The notes under the pieces are model-generated. The model was not told where the DNA came from. It did no database searches and saw only the letters and a program-made list of their open reading frames with translations. This document shows positions 35,865 to 46,360 of a stretch of DNA of 64,000 nucleotides, in pieces (the first letter of the stretch is position 1; each line of letters begins with the position of its first letter). The DNA comes from Hyphomicrobiales bacterium. GTDB taxonomy: Bacteria; Pseudomonadota; Alphaproteobacteria; Rhizobiales; Beijerinckiaceae. The stretch is from contig JAFBAS010000078.1 of assembly GCA_019247605.1 (NCBI GenBank), positions 32,467-96,466 of the forward strand, written 5' to 3'. A program made the position numbers and the translations under genes.

Positions 35865-37448
35865 TCACCAGAAGCGTTGCATCGCCTTCAGCTTGACCCA
35901 AGCCTTTCGGGCCTGCGGTGCCGCGGCGCGGCGCTCCTTCGCTTGCCATTTGCGCAACGAAGCGGCGGCGTGAGCCAGCGAGCGGGACGGGCTCGCTTCG
36001 AGAAGTTCCTGCAAGAGCGCCGCAGTCGTGATCATGTCGCTGTCCTTTCCCAGGAGCTTTTGCAGAAGAGCGAGCTGTTTTTCGTATCTTTTCACCTTGC
36101 GCTTGCCGAAGATTGGCTCGAAGAACTCGCTCGCAAAGCGGAGTTTCTTAAGGGCGACGCGGACCCGATGGCGCTTGCGAAGACTGAGCTTGTTGAAACG
36201 TCTTCCTTTTCTCCAGGCTTTGCGCAGCAAGGTGGTGAGAGGAGAGGGCGCGACTTTTTGTGAGGGGCGCGCGATCTGCGCGTGGGCACTTTTCCCAATG
36301 GCCTCGCGCCAACCATGGCATTCGATCAAGTGGCCGAGCGAAAGCTGAAACTTGACGTAGCGCTGCTGGGCGAAGGTCTTGCGTAATGCTCCATAAGCTT
36401 CATCTCTCTTCGGCGCGGCGGCTCCTTGAAGAATGGATCGTTCTTCGTCGCCGATCTTCGCTTTGGCAAGCGTTTCTGTTTCGAACACATCCCAGTCGCG
36501 GCACGCACCAAGCTTGTGGGCCAGCCATTTCAGCTCACGGTCGTAATTTTTGAATGCCTTTGTCTCGAGCTCGTTGTCAAAGAGCGCAAACGCCGCCCGC
36601 ATCCGCCGCACCGCGACGCGCATCTGGTGAACCCCTTCGGAATCGCGCCCATCCTCGGCGGCAGGTTCATTCGCCAAGAGATGACGTTGGCAGCCGGCGA
36701 GCACCGCGGCGACTGCGTCGTCGAACACCATATCCTCGGTGAGCGAAGAGGGCGACGCTTTCGCGGTAGAGGGGGGGCGGCCCTGGGCGAGCGCAAACCC
36801 CCGCTTGAACTTGCTTTCGGTGCTCCAGCGAAGAGGCACGAGATCGAGAAGCTCGAGCGCAAGCTCATAGAGACGGGTCGCATCCCCCTTCTTCACTTCG
36901 ATCTCGAGCTCGCTGATGGGCCGTTCGCGTTCTCCTGCCGCGATCACGCCTTCATCCAAGGCAAGCTCGAGTATCGATTCTTTGAAACCGATCGGTATGA
37001 CTCGACGCCTGACCGTGGACGAGCATAGCGGAACCAAAGCCTTGGCTCGCAGCCGCGCGGCGACAGGCCCGAGCGCCGAGCCCGGAAAGTCCGAAAGTTC
37101 AGGCGCGCTGCCCTGAAGCGGCGTCTCCCATTCGTGACGCGAGAAGGACTTCTCCTCCTGCGGCGCAAATTTCAGCGTTTGCACAAAGGTGTCTCCATCC
37201 CTGCGCACGCGCAACGAGAAGCCGTTTTCGGCAAGCGTATGTTCGGCCGTGTCGTAGTAGACGCTGTGCAAGCGCTTTTCTTGGCCGGGGCCAATGACAC
37301 AACGAGAGATGAGGTCTGATTGAAGAAAGCGCGGCTGATCCTGCGGCGAAATGAGGAGCTTCAGCTCCAGCTCCTTCGAGAATCGCTGTGACCGCACGAA
37401 GTCCCCTTGCATTCGTGACCGAATCCCGAACCATTCCACAGGTTTCAT
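35865..37448 (-). CDS. CYTH-CHAD domain protein
   Basis: 527 residues (or 515 from the internal Met at residue 13). The CYTH domain (about 25-220) begins with ELELKLL (ExExK signature) and has YYDTAEHTLAENGFSLRVRR; it typically binds triphosphate or polyphosphate. The CHAD domain (about 240-525) has two helical repeats (VHQMRVAVRRMRAAFALFDN and HRVRVALKKLRFASEFFEP), the basic-helix pattern that binds polyphosphate. Family role: polyphosphate granule association or triphosphatase. An in-frame PPSTAKASPSS linker joins the halves. Transcribed divergently from the DUF892 gene. Confidence 0.9.
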   Translation of the reverse strand: MKPVEWFGIRSRMQGDFVRSQRFSKELELKLLISPQDQPRFLQSDLISRCVIGPGQEKRLHSVYYDTAEHTLAENGFSLRVRRDGDTFVQTLKFAPQEEKSFSRHEWETPLQGSAPELSDFPGSALGPVAARLRAKALVPLCSSTVRRRVIPIGFKESILELALDEGVIAAGERERPISELEIEVKKGDATRLYELALELLDLVPLRWSTESKFKRGFALAQGRPPSTAKASPSSLTEDMVFDDAVAAVLAGCQRHLLANEPAAEDGRDSEGVHQMRVAVRRMRAAFALFDNELETKAFKNYDRELKWLAHKLGACRDWDVFETETLAKAKIGDEERSILQGAAAPKRDEAYGALRKTFAQQRYVKFQLSLGHLIECHGWREAIGKSAHAQIARPSQKVAPSPLTTLLRKAWRKGRRFNKLSLRKRHRVRVALKKLRFASEFFEPIFGKRKVKRYEKQLALLQKLLGKDSDMITTAALLQELLEASPSRSLAHAAASLRKWQAKERRAAAPQARKAWVKLKAMQRFW

Positions 37449-37581
37449 TCGGTCTTTCGGCTGCGAAGAGCGGGCCTGTCCGGAATCTCACGGCGCAGGC
37501 GGGCGCCTTTCCAACGCGGGATGACCGGCAAGGTTCACCGCGGGTTAGCGCGAACGCAAACCCGATCGGTCCCGACTTCCC

Positions 37582-37607
37582 GGAACCGATGACTATTCGC
37601 GGGAGTT
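37582..37607 (+). promoter_or_regulatory. Candidate EcfG promoter of the DUF892 gene
   Basis: GGAAC, 17 nt, AGTT; C before GTT is A. 105 nt upstream of the ATG at 37712. Confidence 0.5.
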
Positions 37608-37711
37608 TCAGCGTGGATCGGTCGAGCAATGGGCCGATAAATGGCTCGTCTTTCACCCATCGACGAGCCCGAATTCGCTCCCACCAAAGCAAGCGTCGAG
37701 AGGAACAGAAG

Positions 37712-38209
37712 ATGGCTTCAAAAAACCTTCAATCTCTATTCGAGGACACCTTAAAAGACATCTATTTCGCCGAAAAGGCGATCGTAAAGGCCTTGCCAAA
37801 AATGGCGAAGGCAAGCCAGTCAGAAGAGCTCGAACAGGCTTTTCAGACGCATCTCGAGCAAACCAAGGATCACGTCGCTCGCTTGGAACGGGTCTTTGAG
37901 ATGATCGGAAAGAAGGCGTCGGCAAAGACCTGCGAGGCGATCAAGGGGATCATTACCGAAGGCGACGAGATCGCCTCGGAGTACAAAGGCAGCGAGGCGA
38001 TCGACGCGGGCCTCCTGGCGACAGCGCAAGCCGTCGAGCACTACGAGATCGCCCGCTACGGCACCCTGCGCAATTGGGCGCGTGATCTGGGCGTGGATGA
38101 AGCGGCCGAGCTGCTCGAGCAGACGCTCGACGAGGAGAAGGAGACCGATCAGCTTCTCACGAAGCTCGCCGATGCGAAGATCAACGAAAGCGCCCAGGCC
38201 CAGTCGTGA
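37712..38209 (+). CDS. DUF892 (YciE/F-type) ferritin-like protein
   Basis: 165 residues, start supported by GAGAGGAA. Pattern NLQSLFEDTLKDIYFAEKAI, KALPKMAKAS, HLEQTKDHVARLERVFEMIG, and AVEHYEIARYGTLRNWA contains the Glu/His ligand spacing of the DUF892 ferritin-like fold, which dimerises as four-helix bundles and is stress-induced in many bacteria. No signal peptide, cytosolic. Function in metal handling is presumed from the fold. Confidence 0.9.
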   Translation: MASKNLQSLFEDTLKDIYFAEKAIVKALPKMAKASQSEELEQAFQTHLEQTKDHVARLERVFEMIGKKASAKTCEAIKGIITEGDEIASEYKGSEAIDAGLLATAQAVEHYEIARYGTLRNWARDLGVDEAAELLEQTLDEEKETDQLLTKLADAKINESAQAQS

Positions 38210-38262
38210 CGCCAGAAGATTGAATTTCTGCCACACGTAAAGACGCTTGGATTTGAGGCATC

Positions 38263-38299
38263 GCCCGGCCGAAAAGCGGATGGACCGCTTCGGCCGGGC
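38263..38299. other. Long imperfect hairpin between convergent genes
   Basis: GCCCGGCCG, AA bulge, AAGCGG, loop ATGGA, CCGCTT, CGGCCGGGC, giving a 15-bp stem. It has no T-tract on either side. It sits between the stops of the DUF892 and Lon genes, so it may end both transcripts or stabilise their 3' ends. Confidence 0.5.
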
Positions 38300-38459
38300 A
38301 CCTGGGAGGGCGCTATTCGCCGCACAAAGGCGAGGCGAGCCTCCGTTTTGTGGGGGTGCACGTCAGAAGCAGTGTCGTTTGCCCACAAGTCACGCCTGGA
38401 AATGAGCGAGGCTGCAGTTGGGCCCTCGCGCTGAAGGAAAATCACGCGGTAAGAGTAGC

Positions 38460-40892
<2,433 letters not shown>

Positions 40893-40903
40893 GCTCACCC
40901 CCA

Positions 40904-41311
40904 TCAAGGATGTTTGGCCAAGCGAAGCATCAAGCACCCGCGTTCGAGCTCGAACTGGGCGATCGCGAACGCAGGAATCGAAAGCCGAATGCGCCGCTCG
41001 AAGCGGCCGTGCGGAATCTCAAGCCGGTGGATGGCCGTGTTGCGCGTAATGGGCGGAAGCTGCCGCAATCCGCGGATCACGACTTCATTTCCATCGACTT
41101 CGATTTTCAGATCCTTGGGTTCCACGCCTGGCAAAGCCGCGATGATTTCGAGCGTGCGGTCTGTCTCGAACACGTCGATCGGCGGTTCCCAGCCGGGAGA
41201 TGGAGAGGAGCCGGCCGCCGGTTGAAAAAATCGGCGTTGCATCCGGGCCGCCCGCTCCATAAGCGCGCAAGCCTCATCCCACATCCAGTCTCGTGGATCA
41301 CGTACTGTCAT
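40904..41311 (-). CDS. Small heat-shock protein, Hsp20/alpha-crystallin family
   Basis: 135 residues. Alpha-crystallin domain (about 42-130): PPIDVFETDRTLEIIAALPG, VEPKDLKIEVDGNEVVIRGL, and IPHGRFERRIRLS. It ends at LMLRLAKHP and lacks the C-terminal IxI tail that many Hsp20s use to oligomerise, so assembly may differ. Immediately upstream of lon, whose start lies 12 nt after its stop. Confidence 0.85.
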   Translation of the reverse strand: MTVRDPRDWMWDEACALMERAARMQRRFFQPAAGSSPSPGWEPPIDVFETDRTLEIIAALPGVEPKDLKIEVDGNEVVIRGLRQLPPITRNTAIHRLEIPHGRFERRIRLSIPAFAIAQFELERGCLMLRLAKHP

Positions 41312-41548
41312 GAACCAAACCTTTGGAGCATAAGTGGTGAATACACCGATTAGTTTCCAGAGAAGCGCATCACGGATGTCGTTGCCGATGAATGCGACGA
41401 CCAGTAAGCGCGTGGCGCTTGACGGTTTTCACTTTCGGCCACAATCGTGACTTGAGCGAACGCCCGAAAGCTGCCCCGGATATATTTTCATGGTAGGTTG
41501 TCCTCGCCAAGATGGCGATCGCCCTTCAAGAAATCGCGGGTTCGCGCG

Positions 41549-41776
41549 ATGATCGCAAAAGATCTTTCCTCGCGCAAAGCTGTTCGCGACGAGCAAATCG
41601 TCGAGAACACTGATGATGCGGTCGAAGCGACTTCGTTGGATAGCTTTCCGGCAAGCGATCCGCCAAGCTGGACGCCCATCATCGGGAGTGGAGCACCAAG
41701 CCTCGACCGCAGAACCAAAGGGGGCGCTACAAAAAGAACGACGCGGACGACGTCGCGTAAGAGGCGCTTGGGATGA
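41549..41776 (+). CDS. Small protein with a SLDSFPASDPPSW motif
   Basis: 75 residues starting MIAKDLSSRKAVRDEQIVEN. It carries DAVEATSLDSFPASDPPSWT, a short motif I recall from small Hyphomicrobiales proteins of unknown function, followed by a basic tail (KGGATKRTTRTTSRKRRLG). Strongly biased toward charged and Ser/Thr residues, no membrane segment; possibly a nucleic-acid-associated or disordered protein (inference). RBS weak. Confidence 0.55.
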   Translation: MIAKDLSSRKAVRDEQIVENTDDAVEATSLDSFPASDPPSWTPIIGSGAPSLDRRTKGGATKRTTRTTSRKRRLG

Positions 41777-42107
41777 ACAAGAACGGATAGGCTCGCGCTG
41801 CGCTCTTCTTGGTGACGCACGACTTGTTATTGCCTGCAAGGTGGCGTCCCGACGGCCAGTCGGCGTCAAGCAGCTGGTGAGGATTGCCTTGCGGAGCCGC
41901 CTTCCACAGCAAGCTTGGCAACGCTGCTCGCCGAAGGGGGCGGCAAGCTTCATGCTTTCATGATCTGTGATTGAGAAGTTGGCAATTATTGCGGCAAGAT
42001 CGGAAAACCGGATTCATCACCTCGCCGCCGCCAAGTTCAGGTTGGTTGCGTAGAATCGGGAAGCCGTCCAAGAAACAGAATAAAGCCAATAGATTGCGAG
42101 CTCATGC
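41777..42107. other. Gene-free stretch upstream of rfbD
   Basis: 331 nt. Nothing convincing on either strand: no start with a ribosome binding site, no repeat, no terminator. It must contain the rfbD promoter, which I could not place. Confidence 0.4.
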
Positions 42108-42983
42108 ATGGACATCCTGGTGACCGGCGGCACGGGGCAAGTGGGATTGGAGCTCAGACGCCATGCCTGGCCTGAAGGCGCAAGAGTGCACTTTCCCGAT
42201 CGCGCCGAGCTTGACCTTGCGCAATCGAAGGACATCGCGCGGATCATCGCCTCGCGCTCCTGGTCGGTCGTGATCAACACGGCGGCGTTCACGGCCGTCG
42301 ACAAGGCCGAGACCGAAGTGGACGCGGCGTTCGCACTCAATGCGCGCGCGCCGGCGGTGCTCGCCATCGAGACCGCGAAAGCGCAGATTCCGCTCGTGCA
42401 TGTCTCGACGGATTACGTCTTCTCCGGATCAAAACCTGAGCCTTACGTCGAGGATGATGCGATCGGCCCGCTTTGTGTCTATGGCACCAGCAAGGAAGCC
42501 GGTGAGCGCGGAGTGCGCGGCGCCAATCCGCGCCACGCCATCGTCCGCACCGCCTGGGTGGTGAGTGAGCATCGAGCGAACTTCCTCAAGACGATGCTGC
42601 GTCTCTCGCGCGAGCGCGAGCGGCTCAAGGTGGTCGTGGATCAGTGTGGCTCACCCACCTCGGCGCGGGACCTTGCCGGCGGCTTGGCCCGCGTGGCGCT
42701 GGCACTCGCGGAAGATCGCTCCGCCCCAGCCGGCACTTTCCATCTGGTGAACGCAGGCGAGACGAGTTGGCACGGATTCGCCGTCGAGATCATGCGGCTC
42801 GCCTTCAAAGCTGACGGTAAACGGCCCATTGTCGACCCCATCCCGACGTCCGCATTTCCGACCCCGGCGAAAAGGCCTGCCAATTCGCGCCTTGCGACGG
42901 CGAAGATCGAGAAGGCGTATGGCATCAAGCTTCGGCCGTGGCCGGAGGCGGTCGCTGAGATCGTCGCGGCGCTCGAGAGCTGA
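42108..42983 (+). CDS. rfbD: dTDP-4-dehydrorhamnose reductase
   Basis: 291 residues (family about 290). N-terminal VTGGTGQVGLELRRHA, NTAAFTAVDKAETEVDAAFA, HVSTDYVFSG, and YGTSKEAGE (YxxxK) match RfbD/RmlD, which reduces dTDP-4-dehydro-L-rhamnose to dTDP-L-rhamnose with NADPH. None of rfbA, rfbB or rfbC is beside it, although a nucleotidyltransferase of the same superfamily exists in the glycan cluster. Cytosolic. Confidence 0.9.
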   Translation: MDILVTGGTGQVGLELRRHAWPEGARVHFPDRAELDLAQSKDIARIIASRSWSVVINTAAFTAVDKAETEVDAAFALNARAPAVLAIETAKAQIPLVHVSTDYVFSGSKPEPYVEDDAIGPLCVYGTSKEAGERGVRGANPRHAIVRTAWVVSEHRANFLKTMLRLSRERERLKVVVDQCGSPTSARDLAGGLARVALALAEDRSAPAGTFHLVNAGETSWHGFAVEIMRLAFKADGKRPIVDPIPTSAFPTPAKRPANSRLATAKIEKAYGIKLRPWPEAVAEIVAALES

Positions 42984-43130
42984 TCTCTAATTTAAGCTCC
43001 AACGCGAAGCGCGTCGCAACGCGAATTGCGCAGAGCAAGCTCGCGCTTGAACCGCGGCGAGGTTTGAGTAGTGTGAACGCCAACTTCAGTGAAATTCGGA
43101 TGTCGCCTTGAGCGTCCGAGGGAGGATGAG

Positions 43131-44249
43131 ATGACGCGCCTATTGGGATTGAAGCTTGCGGTTATGGCAATCGGCCTTGCGGCCACGACGGCGAAGGCGG
43201 ATGAAATCACGATTGCAATCGTCGGGCCCATGTCAGGCCCGGTCGCGGCCATCGGCGAGCAATTCAAGCGCGGCGCCCAGGCTGGGGTCGAGGCGGTGAA
43301 CGCGGCCGGGGGAATCAACGGCAAGATGGTCAAGCTCGACGTCGAGGACGATGTCTGCGATCCGAAGCAGGCCGTCGCCGTCGCCAACCGCCTTGCGGGC
43401 CTGCACGTCAAATTCGTGGACGGACACGCCTGTTCCGGTTCGTCCATTCCGGCCTCCGGTGTCTATGCCGAGAACAACATTTTGATGATGACTCCTTCCT
43501 CGAGCAATCCGCTCCTCACCGATGAAGCCGCCAAGAATAAATGGTCCACGATCATGCGGCTTTACGGCCGCGACGACGCGCAGGGCGAGTTCATCGGGCC
43601 GTGGATCGCCGAGAAATACAAAGGCAAGAAGATCGTCATCCTCCATGACAAGTCAGCCTACGGTCAGGGGCTCGCGACCGCTGTCAAATCCGCGCTCAAT
43701 AGCGCCGGTACGAAGGAAGTTCTCTTCGACAGCATCAATCCCGGCGAGAAGGATTATGGCGCGCTGGTCAGCAAGCTGAAGGCGCTCGGTGCCGAGTTCG
43801 TCTATTTCGGCGGTTATCACCCCGAGGCAGGCCTTATCCTGCGCCAGGCAGCCGACCAGGGGTTGAAGTTCACCCTCATGATGGGAGATTCGCTCGCGAC
43901 GCCCGAGTTTTGGCAGATCTCGGGGCCGGCAGGCGAGGGGACTTTGTTCACCTTCCCCTCCGATCCGCAGAGCCGGCCCTCCGCCGTCAAGGCCGTCGCG
44001 GACATGAAGAAGGCAGGGTTCGTGCCCGAAGGCTTCACGCTCTTCTCCTACGCCGTAATCCAGGCGATGGCCGAAGGCATGAAGCGCACGAACAGCGAGG
44101 ATCCGGTGAAGGTCGCGGCTGCGCTCAAGAGCGGACCGCCGGTCGAAACCGTGGTCGGCCCGGTTTCCTTCGATCAGAAAGGCGATTTGAAAAACGCGAC
44201 CTACGACATCAACGTCTGGCACGACGGCAAATACGCAAAGCTTCAGTAA
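43131..44249 (+). CDS. LivJ/LivK-type amino-acid ABC transporter binding protein
   Basis: 372 residues, start supported by GGGAGGATGAG. Signal peptide MTRLLGLKLAVMAIGLAATT with processing near AKAD. The mature part has IAIVGPMSGPVAAIGEQFKR, AVNAAGGINGKMVKLDVEDD, and VDGHACSGSSIPASGVYAEN, the periplasmic leucine-binding (Peripla_BP_6) fold. Captures a branched-chain amino acid or amide for an ABC importer. No permease or ATPase genes are adjacent, so it works with a remote transporter. Followed by a very strong terminator. Confidence 0.9.
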   Translation: MTRLLGLKLAVMAIGLAATTAKADEITIAIVGPMSGPVAAIGEQFKRGAQAGVEAVNAAGGINGKMVKLDVEDDVCDPKQAVAVANRLAGLHVKFVDGHACSGSSIPASGVYAENNILMMTPSSSNPLLTDEAAKNKWSTIMRLYGRDDAQGEFIGPWIAEKYKGKKIVILHDKSAYGQGLATAVKSALNSAGTKEVLFDSINPGEKDYGALVSKLKALGAEFVYFGGYHPEAGLILRQAADQGLKFTLMMGDSLATPEFWQISGPAGEGTLFTFPSDPQSRPSAVKAVADMKKAGFVPEGFTLFSYAVIQAMAEGMKRTNSEDPVKVAAALKSGPPVETVVGPVSFDQKGDLKNATYDINVWHDGKYAKLQ

Positions 44250-44262
44250 GCGCCAAGAAGAT

Positions 44263-44309
44263 TTTCCTCGACCTCGCGCTCGATGCGAGCGCGAGGTCGA
44301 GGAAATTTT
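44263..44309 (+). terminator. Strong rho-independent terminator with a perfect 19-bp stem
   Basis: The arm 44263-44281 pairs perfectly with 44287-44305 around a 5-nt loop (GATGC), followed by TTTT. It lies 14 nt after the binding-protein stop. Confidence 0.9.
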
Positions 44310-44353
44310 GCGCCCAATTGTGAGAGCCCGATTAGCGGAAGGTTTTCGACGAC

Positions 44354-44962
44354 ATGATGATCCTGCGTTCCAGCCCTGCCTCTCCTTTTGGTCGTAAAAT
44401 ACGGATTGCGGCCGCTCTCCTCGACCTTGCCGATCGCATCAGCGTGGTTCAGGCCGATACCGGCAAACCCGATGATCCTTTGCGCAAGGACAACCCGCTC
44501 GGTAAACTCCCTGTGCTCGTGCCGGAAGGCGGCAAGCCCATCTACGATTCGCGCGTCATCCTGGAATACCTCGATTATCTCGCGGGTGCGGGCAAGATTT
44601 TCCCGAATGGTTCGCGGCGCTTCGAGGTGCTCACCTTGCAGGCGCTCGCCGATGGCATCCTCGATGCATCGATCCTGCGGGTTTATGAAGTTCGCATGCG
44701 CTCGGAAGATAAGCGTGAAGCGAACTGGGTTGCCTATCAGGCGGACAAAGTGGCGCGCGGCTTGCGCGTTCTCGAGGCCAACCCGCCGGCGCTTTCCAGC
44801 GGCATTCCCGATGCGGGACAGATCCCGCTCGCTTGCGCGCTCGGATATCAGGATCTCCGCTTTGAAGGAAAATGGCGGGAAGGCCATCCCAATCTCGTTG
44901 CCTGGCTCGACGCTTTCGCCAAGGCCGTGCCCGCTTTCGAGGAGACCCGCTTCACGGGGTAG
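44354..44962 (+). CDS. Glutathione S-transferase family protein
   Basis: 202 residues. N-terminal thioredoxin-like domain with LRSSPASPFGRKIRIAAALL, GKLPVLVPEGGKPIYDSRVI, followed by an all-helical C-terminal domain. Conjugates or reduces using glutathione in the cytoplasm; GshA is encoded further along. The active-site Ser is likely in SPFGR. It starts 44 nt after the preceding terminator. Confidence 0.85.
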   Translation: MMILRSSPASPFGRKIRIAAALLDLADRISVVQADTGKPDDPLRKDNPLGKLPVLVPEGGKPIYDSRVILEYLDYLAGAGKIFPNGSRRFEVLTLQALADGILDASILRVYEVRMRSEDKREANWVAYQADKVARGLRVLEANPPALSSGIPDAGQIPLACALGYQDLRFEGKWREGHPNLVAWLDAFAKAVPAFEETRFTG

Positions 44963-45047
44963 CACGGTCGAGATGCTTCAAGACTGAAGCGGGTTTTCGC
45001 CGCGATCCGTGGATATCGTTGGCGCCGCAACCAAGGAGGCTAGATCC

Positions 45048-46250
45048 GTGCAGACACGACAGCTTGGCGCCTCGGGTCCACGCGTTTCGACGCTCGGTCT
45101 CGGCTGCATGGGCATGTCGGATTTCTACGGTCCGGCCGATCGGGCCGAAGGCATCGAGACGATTCACGCCGCACTCGATGCGGGCATCAATCTTCTCGAC
45201 ACCGGCGATTTCTACGGCATGGGTCACAACGAAATGCTCATTCGCGAAGCGCTGGCCGAAAGGGCGCGCGGCGAGATCGTGATCAGCGTCAAATTCGGCG
45301 CACTCCGCGATGTCGGCGGGAATTTCGCCGGCGTCGACACGCGCCCGGTGGCGATCAGGAATTTCCTCGCCTACACACTGCGTCGTCTGGGCACCGATTA
45401 CGTCGACATCTACCGGCCGGCGCGCCTCGATCCGAGTGTGCCGATCGAGGAGACAGTCGGTGCGATCGCGGATCTGGTGAAGGCTGGGCATGTGCGCCAT
45501 ATCGGACTTTCCGAGGTCAGCGCCGCGACGCTTCGGCGGGCGCGAGCCGTGCACCCCATCTGCGATCTGCAAATCGAATATGCGCTCGTCTCGCGCGGCA
45601 TCGAAGCCGAAATCCTTCCCACCTGCCGAGAGCTCGGCATTGGGATCACAGCCTATGGCGTGCTGGCACGCGGCTTGATCAGCGGTCATTGGTCAAAGGA
45701 AAGAGCGGCGGCCGCGGGCGACTTTCGCTCCCGCAATCCGCGCTTCGGCGCGGAAAATATCGACCGCAATCTCGCCCTCGTGGAAAGGCTGCGCACGACC
45801 GCTCGAGAAAGGGGCATGAGCGTCGCCGAGCTCGCCATCGCCTGGGTGTTGTCGCGCGGCTCGGACATTGTGCCGCTCATCGGGGCGCGCCGATGCTCTC
45901 AGCTCGACGAGGCGCTGCGAGCGCTCGCGGCGCATCTATCGGTGGAAGATCTCTCTGAGATCGAACGCGCCGCCCCTCCCGGCGCGATCGCAGGCGAGCG
46001 CTACGATCCTCGCCAGATGGCGGCTCTCGACAGCGAGCGGGGTGCGAATGATCAAGCGTGGGATCGAAAGACGCGAAGACGTGCACCCGCCTATACTACC
46101 GCGCGCGGATCACGCGTGCTTGCCGCTCTCGAACGCATTTTTCGCACATGGGTTGTCGTCTTCCCAGAAAAAGCACTCGCGCAAAATCCATATCCCCGCG
46201 ACATCGTTTTTTACGGAACGAGAAAATCGCATCAAACGCTGCTTCAATGA
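45048..46250 (+). CDS. Aldo/keto reductase with an odd C-terminal extension
   Basis: 400 residues from the GTG at 45048 (AAGGAGG 8 nt upstream). Aldo-keto reductase barrel: LGLGCMGMSDFYGP, NLLDTGDFYGMGHNE (catalytic Asp, Tyr), ISVKFGALRD (Lys), VRHIGLSEVS, and IPLIGARR-like VPLIGARRCSQLDEAL. The family (about 330 residues) would end at RYDPRQMAALDSER; here about 70 more residues follow (from GANDQAWDRK on), rich in basic and aromatic residues and without recognisable fold. This looks like read-through after loss of the normal stop. In YQR-type AKRs the typical substrate is a short aldehyde or ketone. Confidence 0.8.
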   Translation: MQTRQLGASGPRVSTLGLGCMGMSDFYGPADRAEGIETIHAALDAGINLLDTGDFYGMGHNEMLIREALAERARGEIVISVKFGALRDVGGNFAGVDTRPVAIRNFLAYTLRRLGTDYVDIYRPARLDPSVPIEETVGAIADLVKAGHVRHIGLSEVSAATLRRARAVHPICDLQIEYALVSRGIEAEILPTCRELGIGITAYGVLARGLISGHWSKERAAAAGDFRSRNPRFGAENIDRNLALVERLRTTARERGMSVAELAIAWVLSRGSDIVPLIGARRCSQLDEALRALAAHLSVEDLSEIERAAPPGAIAGERYDPRQMAALDSERGANDQAWDRKTRRRAPAYTTARGSRVLAALERIFRTWVVVFPEKALAQNPYPRDIVFYGTRKSHQTLLQ

Positions 46251-46360
46251 ACGCAAACATTTTCGCGTCGCAACCCGCTTCGATCTTGCGCGCGCTGTGC
46301 ACTTTCTCGCAGCATCCATTTCGCCATCGTTATGATCTGGTCCGATGAATGTCGGATCGC

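Noticed and set aside
38263..38299. Strong rho-independent terminator call at the long hairpin
   Set aside because: The stem is strong but there is no T-tract on either strand, so I list it only as a hairpin.
41429..41953. Minus-strand 174-codon frame between Hsp20 and rfbD
   Set aside because: No recognisable family, and a small plus-strand gene with a recurrent motif explains part of the same DNA better.
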